Translations under genes and position numbers: made by a program
Origin: Palsa-892 sp035295845
GTDB taxonomy: Bacteria > Pseudomonadota > Alphaproteobacteria > Rhizobiales > Xanthobacteraceae
Direction: 5' to 3'
DNA: 64,000 bases
Assembly: GCA_035295845.1 (NCBI GenBank)
Contig: DATGIF010000017.1
Span: forward strand, 62,001 to 126,000
Notes under the pieces: model-generated
Database searches by the model: none
Told to the model about the DNA's origin: nothing
Seen by the model: the letters and a program-made list of their open reading frames with translations, nothing else
In this document: positions 61,863 to 64,000 of the stretch, one piece after another
Numbering within the stretch: position 1 is the first letter of the stretch
Layout of the letters: each line of letters opens with the position of its first letter

Positions 61863-62869
61863 CAAGGCTTCTCGATCAGGCGCGCGATATCCGGCGCGCC
61901 CCGCAGAAAGCCGACGGATTTCGCGCTTGCAACCAGCGCCGCAAGCGTGTCCGGCGACACCTCGCCCGTCGGCACGATCCGGCTCCAGGCGCGGGCGATG
62001 AGCTCATCCGGCATTTCGGCGCGCGTTTCCGTCAAGAGCTCCTCCTTCGCGATCCGTTGCGCTTCCGCCGGATTGTTCTTGATCCAGTCGGTGAGTTCAA
62101 GGTGGGCGGCGACGAACTTGCGCACGAGTTCCCGGTTCGCGGCAAGAACGTCCGCCCGCGCAACGAGAATCGTGGTGATCGCGGAGGAATCGTCCACCAG
62201 GACCTTGCCGTCGGCTTCCAGTTCGAGCCGCGAAACCCACGGCTCCACGGTCCACACGGCATCGACGAATTTCTGCTTGAACAACACGAGCTGATCGGGG
62301 TTCGCCGTCGGAATCACCTGCGCATCGCCGCCGGTGAGCGTGATGTGCAAGCCGCCGCCCGCGAGCCAAACCCGCGCAGCCACGTCCTGCGTGTTGCCCA
62401 ACTGCGGGGTTGCGACCTTCTTGCCGCGAAAATCGGCGGCCGTGTTGAGCCCGGAATCCTTCTGCACGACGAGCGCCGAGCCGCCTTCGGCGGCGCCCGC
62501 TACGATGCGCACATCCTCGCCGCGCGATTTCACATAGCCGTTGAGCGCGGGATTGGGGCCGACATAGGTGAGGTCGATGGATTTCGCGAAGATCGCCTCG
62601 ATCGCGCTCGGCCCGGCGTTATAGACGAACCACTCGATCTTCACGTCCGGACCGAGCCGCTCCTCGAACCAGCCCTTGCCCGCGCGCGAAAGATGATGCG
62701 CGACCAGCGCCTGCACATGCGTGATGTTGGGAAAATGACCGACGCGTAAGGTGATGGATTGCGCGATCGCCGAAGATGAAAAGCACGAAAAAATAGTCGC
62801 CGAGATAAAACAAGCGGGCGAAAACCATCGGTAGCGCGAGTAACGTTTCGCCGCTGAGCGGAGCGTCAT
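61862..62869 (-). CDS. ABC transporter substrate-binding protein (SsuA/TauA/NrtA-like)
   Basis: The 335-residue periplasmic protein has a signal peptide (about 1-36, ending AIAQ) and the family segments VGHFPNITHVQALVAHHL, FVYNAGPSAIEAIFAKSIDLTYVGPNPALNGY, and AADFRGKKVATPQLGNTQDVAAR. These fit the aliphatic sulfonate/taurine/nitrate binding group, though riboflavin- and pyrimidine-binding relatives share the fold. No sulfonate monooxygenase is nearby, so the ligand is not fixed. First gene of the importer operon. Confidence 0.9.
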   Translation of the reverse strand: MTLRSAAKRYSRYRWFSPACFISATIFSCFSSSAIAQSITLRVGHFPNITHVQALVAHHLSRAGKGWFEERLGPDVKIEWFVYNAGPSAIEAIFAKSIDLTYVGPNPALNGYVKSRGEDVRIVAGAAEGGSALVVQKDSGLNTAADFRGKKVATPQLGNTQDVAARVWLAGGGLHITLTGGDAQVIPTANPDQLVLFKQKFVDAVWTVEPWVSRLELEADGKVLVDDSSAITTILVARADVLAANRELVRKFVAAHLELTDWIKNNPAEAQRIAKEELLTETRAEMPDELIARAWSRIVPTGEVSPDTLAALVASAKSVGFLRGAPDIARLIEKP

Positions 62870-62989
62870 GGCCGGTTCTGCCTGTTCAAGAGCTGGCGCG
62901 AGGTGGCAAATTCGCGTGTGCCTTACACAATCCCTTGATAGGGCGGCGAAGACAAGAGGCCTAGACGAAAGTCCTGTCTGAGCCCGCCT

Positions 62990-63091
62990 TCAGCGGCGGA
63001 CGGCGCCGATCATCACGGCAACAACGGTTCCAATGCAAACAGCCGCGGCAAGGCCGCCGGCCAGTAACGCAAACGCTTCGAAGGCAACCAT
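62990..63091 (-). CDS. Possible 33-residue membrane peptide
   Basis: ATG 63091 follows GGGAG at a good distance. The 33 residues are nearly all one hydrophobic segment (about 5-28, with LLAGGLAAAVCIGTVVAVMIGA) and end in VRR. It lies 120 bp upstream of the substrate-binding gene on the same strand. Short length makes chance possible, and no terminator is seen. The 109 bp between this frame and the stop at 63201 show no other gene. Confidence 0.35.
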   Translation of the reverse strand: MVAFEAFALLAGGLAAAVCIGTVVAVMIGAVRR

Positions 63092-63200
63092 ACGCCCGCT
63101 CCCGGATTTGATTGTTGATAAGAGATTGGCGGAAGCCGGCGCCGGCCGCTGGGACGGATGTCACACTGCAAACAGAAGATTTCCGCGCCCGCAATGCGCT

Positions 63201-63695
63201 TCACGGGTTGAGCGGAAAGCCGCGGAAGATGCCATCCTTGAAGAAAATCCGGAACGGCGTCGTTCCATTGGTGCTGCCGTCCATCGCCCGCCACTTACCG
63301 TTCTGGCAAAGCATCCCGCCCTGCACCGGCACCGCTTCGAACTCGATGTAGTTGGGGTAGACCTTGCTGCCGGGCGTGAGCGCCATGAAGGTCGTCACGC
63401 ACTTGTCGCCGACGATCACCGGATCATAGCCCTTGATCATGATGCCGTTGCCGCCGGTCGAGGGAAAGGTGCTGCGGAGCACGCTTTGGGCGTTACACGC
63501 GAGAAACGGCTTTGGATGCACCTCGGAAAAACAAACCCGTAGACTGGCTGCCCGCCGTTCTTTCAACTCTCCCCTGCCGAACGTCCCGCTCGTGGACTCT
63601 TGCATGGCGCGCGTGAGACTTTTCTGTGACGGCGCGAGTTCCATGCGTGTAACGAATCTTCTGGCGCAAGGATTTTGACGAGTTCCCAATTTCAT
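63201..63695 (-). CDS. Conserved-looking hypothetical protein, start uncertain
   Basis: I do not recognise the family. The C-terminal ~105 residues are well-behaved and contain ACNAQSVLRSTFPSTGG, GDKCVTTFMALTPGSKVYP, and GGMLCQNGKWRAM, with three cysteines, so it is probably a small folded domain, perhaps exported. The N-terminal ~55 residues are charged and low in structure, and no signal peptide is found in any frame. TTG near 63551, after AGGGGAG, or a later GTG are alternatives to ATG 63695. It lies head-to-head with the partial gene at 63804. Confidence 0.55.
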   Translation of the reverse strand: MKLGTRQNPCARRFVTRMELAPSQKSLTRAMQESTSGTFGRGELKERRAASLRVCFSEVHPKPFLACNAQSVLRSTFPSTGGNGIMIKGYDPVIVGDKCVTTFMALTPGSKVYPNYIEFEAVPVQGGMLCQNGKWRAMDGSTNGTTPFRIFFKDGIFRGFPLNP

Positions 63696-63732
63696 TTTTG
63701 TTTTTTCAAAGTTCCATTTTATTCCGCCAATC

Positions 63733-63748
63733 TGTGACGCGCGTCACT
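63733..63748. promoter_or_regulatory. CRP-like binding site
   Basis: TGTGA-N6-TCACT is one base off the symmetric CRP consensus TGTGA-N6-TCACA, and its central GTGACGCGCGTCAC is a perfect 14-bp palindrome. It lies 56 bp before the ATG at 63804, and could also face the hypothetical gene at 63695. Confidence 0.55.
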
Positions 63749-63803
63749 GTGGTTCCCGATCACGGACGGCATCATGCGGACAATCTCAAACGAGGAGGAT
63801 CCC

Positions 63804-64000
63804 ATGAACCACTCGCAAGCAACTTTGCAGACCGTTCGCCGCACGAACCCGTTGGGCATTCAGATACTGGTAGGCCTCGGCCTTGCGGCTGTCGTCGTGA
63901 TCTTCGGGCTCATCATTGCCTCGCAGGCCACGAGCCAAGAAAGCATGATGAAGAAGGAACACGCCGCCACGGCGAACGTGTTGCCGCAGCTTTTCATTTC
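63804..64000 (+). CDS. Membrane-anchored protein, truncated by window end
   Basis: ATG 63804 follows GAGGAGG. The first 65 residues show a polar N-terminus, one membrane helix (about 20-42, LVGLGLAAVVVIFGLIIA), and a following polar helix with SQESMMKKEHAATA, which looks periplasmic. The family cannot be told from this much. It is preceded by a CRP-like palindrome. Confidence 0.75.
   Translation, partial: MNHSQATLQTVRRTNPLGIQILVGLGLAAVVVIFGLIIASQATSQESMMKKEHAATANVLPQLFI

Overview
The window reads as the chromosome of an alphaproteobacterium of the order Hyphomicrobiales (Rhizobiales), most like the Bradyrhizobium/Rhodopseudomonas/Xanthobacteraceae side. The evidence is a high-GC genome, an alphaproteobacterial-type tmRNA coding segment with the tag ANDNYAPVAQAA, an alpha-type SspB next to it, a complete mra/dcw cluster running into lpxC-bamD-recN-ligA, a class A RNase P RNA beside that cluster, a long FtsZ with a variable tail, and DAP-type MurE. 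No phage, insertion sequence, CRISPR array or defence island was seen. Gene density is high and most of the window is core genome.

Layout. Positions 1-1383 hold the end of ssrA, its ClpXP adaptor sspB and folA. 1380-6925 hold an AsmA-like protein, a D-lactate/glycolate-type FAD dehydrogenase and a thioesterase. 7102-12565 hold a 59-residue small protein, prmA, a UvrD/PcrA helicase and aminopeptidase P. 12549-37211 is one long minus-strand run that reads, in transcription order: mraZ, rsmH, ftsL, ftsI, murE, murF, mraY, murD, ftsW, murG, murC, murB, ddl, ftsQ, ftsA, ftsZ, (terminator), lpxC, bamD, recN, ligA. It supplies peptidoglycan precursors, the divisome, lipid A synthesis, outer-membrane assembly and DNA repair. 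Most junctions are ATGA/GTGA overlaps or gaps of a few bases. Three GGGAT repeats with a 10-bp period overlap the predicted dcw promoter and look like the MraZ operator.

37495-39962 continues the cell-wall theme with an AmpD-like amidase and a small lytic transglycosylase, then rnpB and a possible 27-residue membrane peptide with its own terminator. 39975-46328 is the first accessory-like stretch. It holds an ArsR-methyltransferase fusion with a perfect inverted repeat upstream, an OpgC-like membrane acyltransferase operon with two paralogous periplasmic SGNH proteins (one apparently catalytically dead), and a rhodanese-ChrB/ChrA chromate pair.

46338-53302 holds a nitrilase gene reduced to its two ends by an internal deletion, a PaaI thioesterase, a small secreted protein, an MltB-type transglycosylase, EttA, an FMN alpha-hydroxyacid dehydrogenase, and a DadA-like flavoprotein behind a tandem glycine riboswitch. 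53421-64000 holds a dienelactone hydrolase-like protein with a histone-like basic tail, a CAU tRNA, a polysaccharide deacetylase, a membrane adenylate cyclase with a c-type heme motif, RidA, two MFS transporters, a nitrate/sulfonate-type ABC transporter, an unknown protein, and a truncated membrane-anchored gene behind a CRP-like site.

No clearly new multi-gene system stands out. The best leads are the OpgC/SGNH enzyme-pseudoenzyme operon, the glycine riboswitch on a DadA-like gene with a Shine-Dalgarno sequence abutting P1, the dcw operator, and several small proteins outside normal annotation thresholds. All family calls come from reading motifs; no database search was possible.
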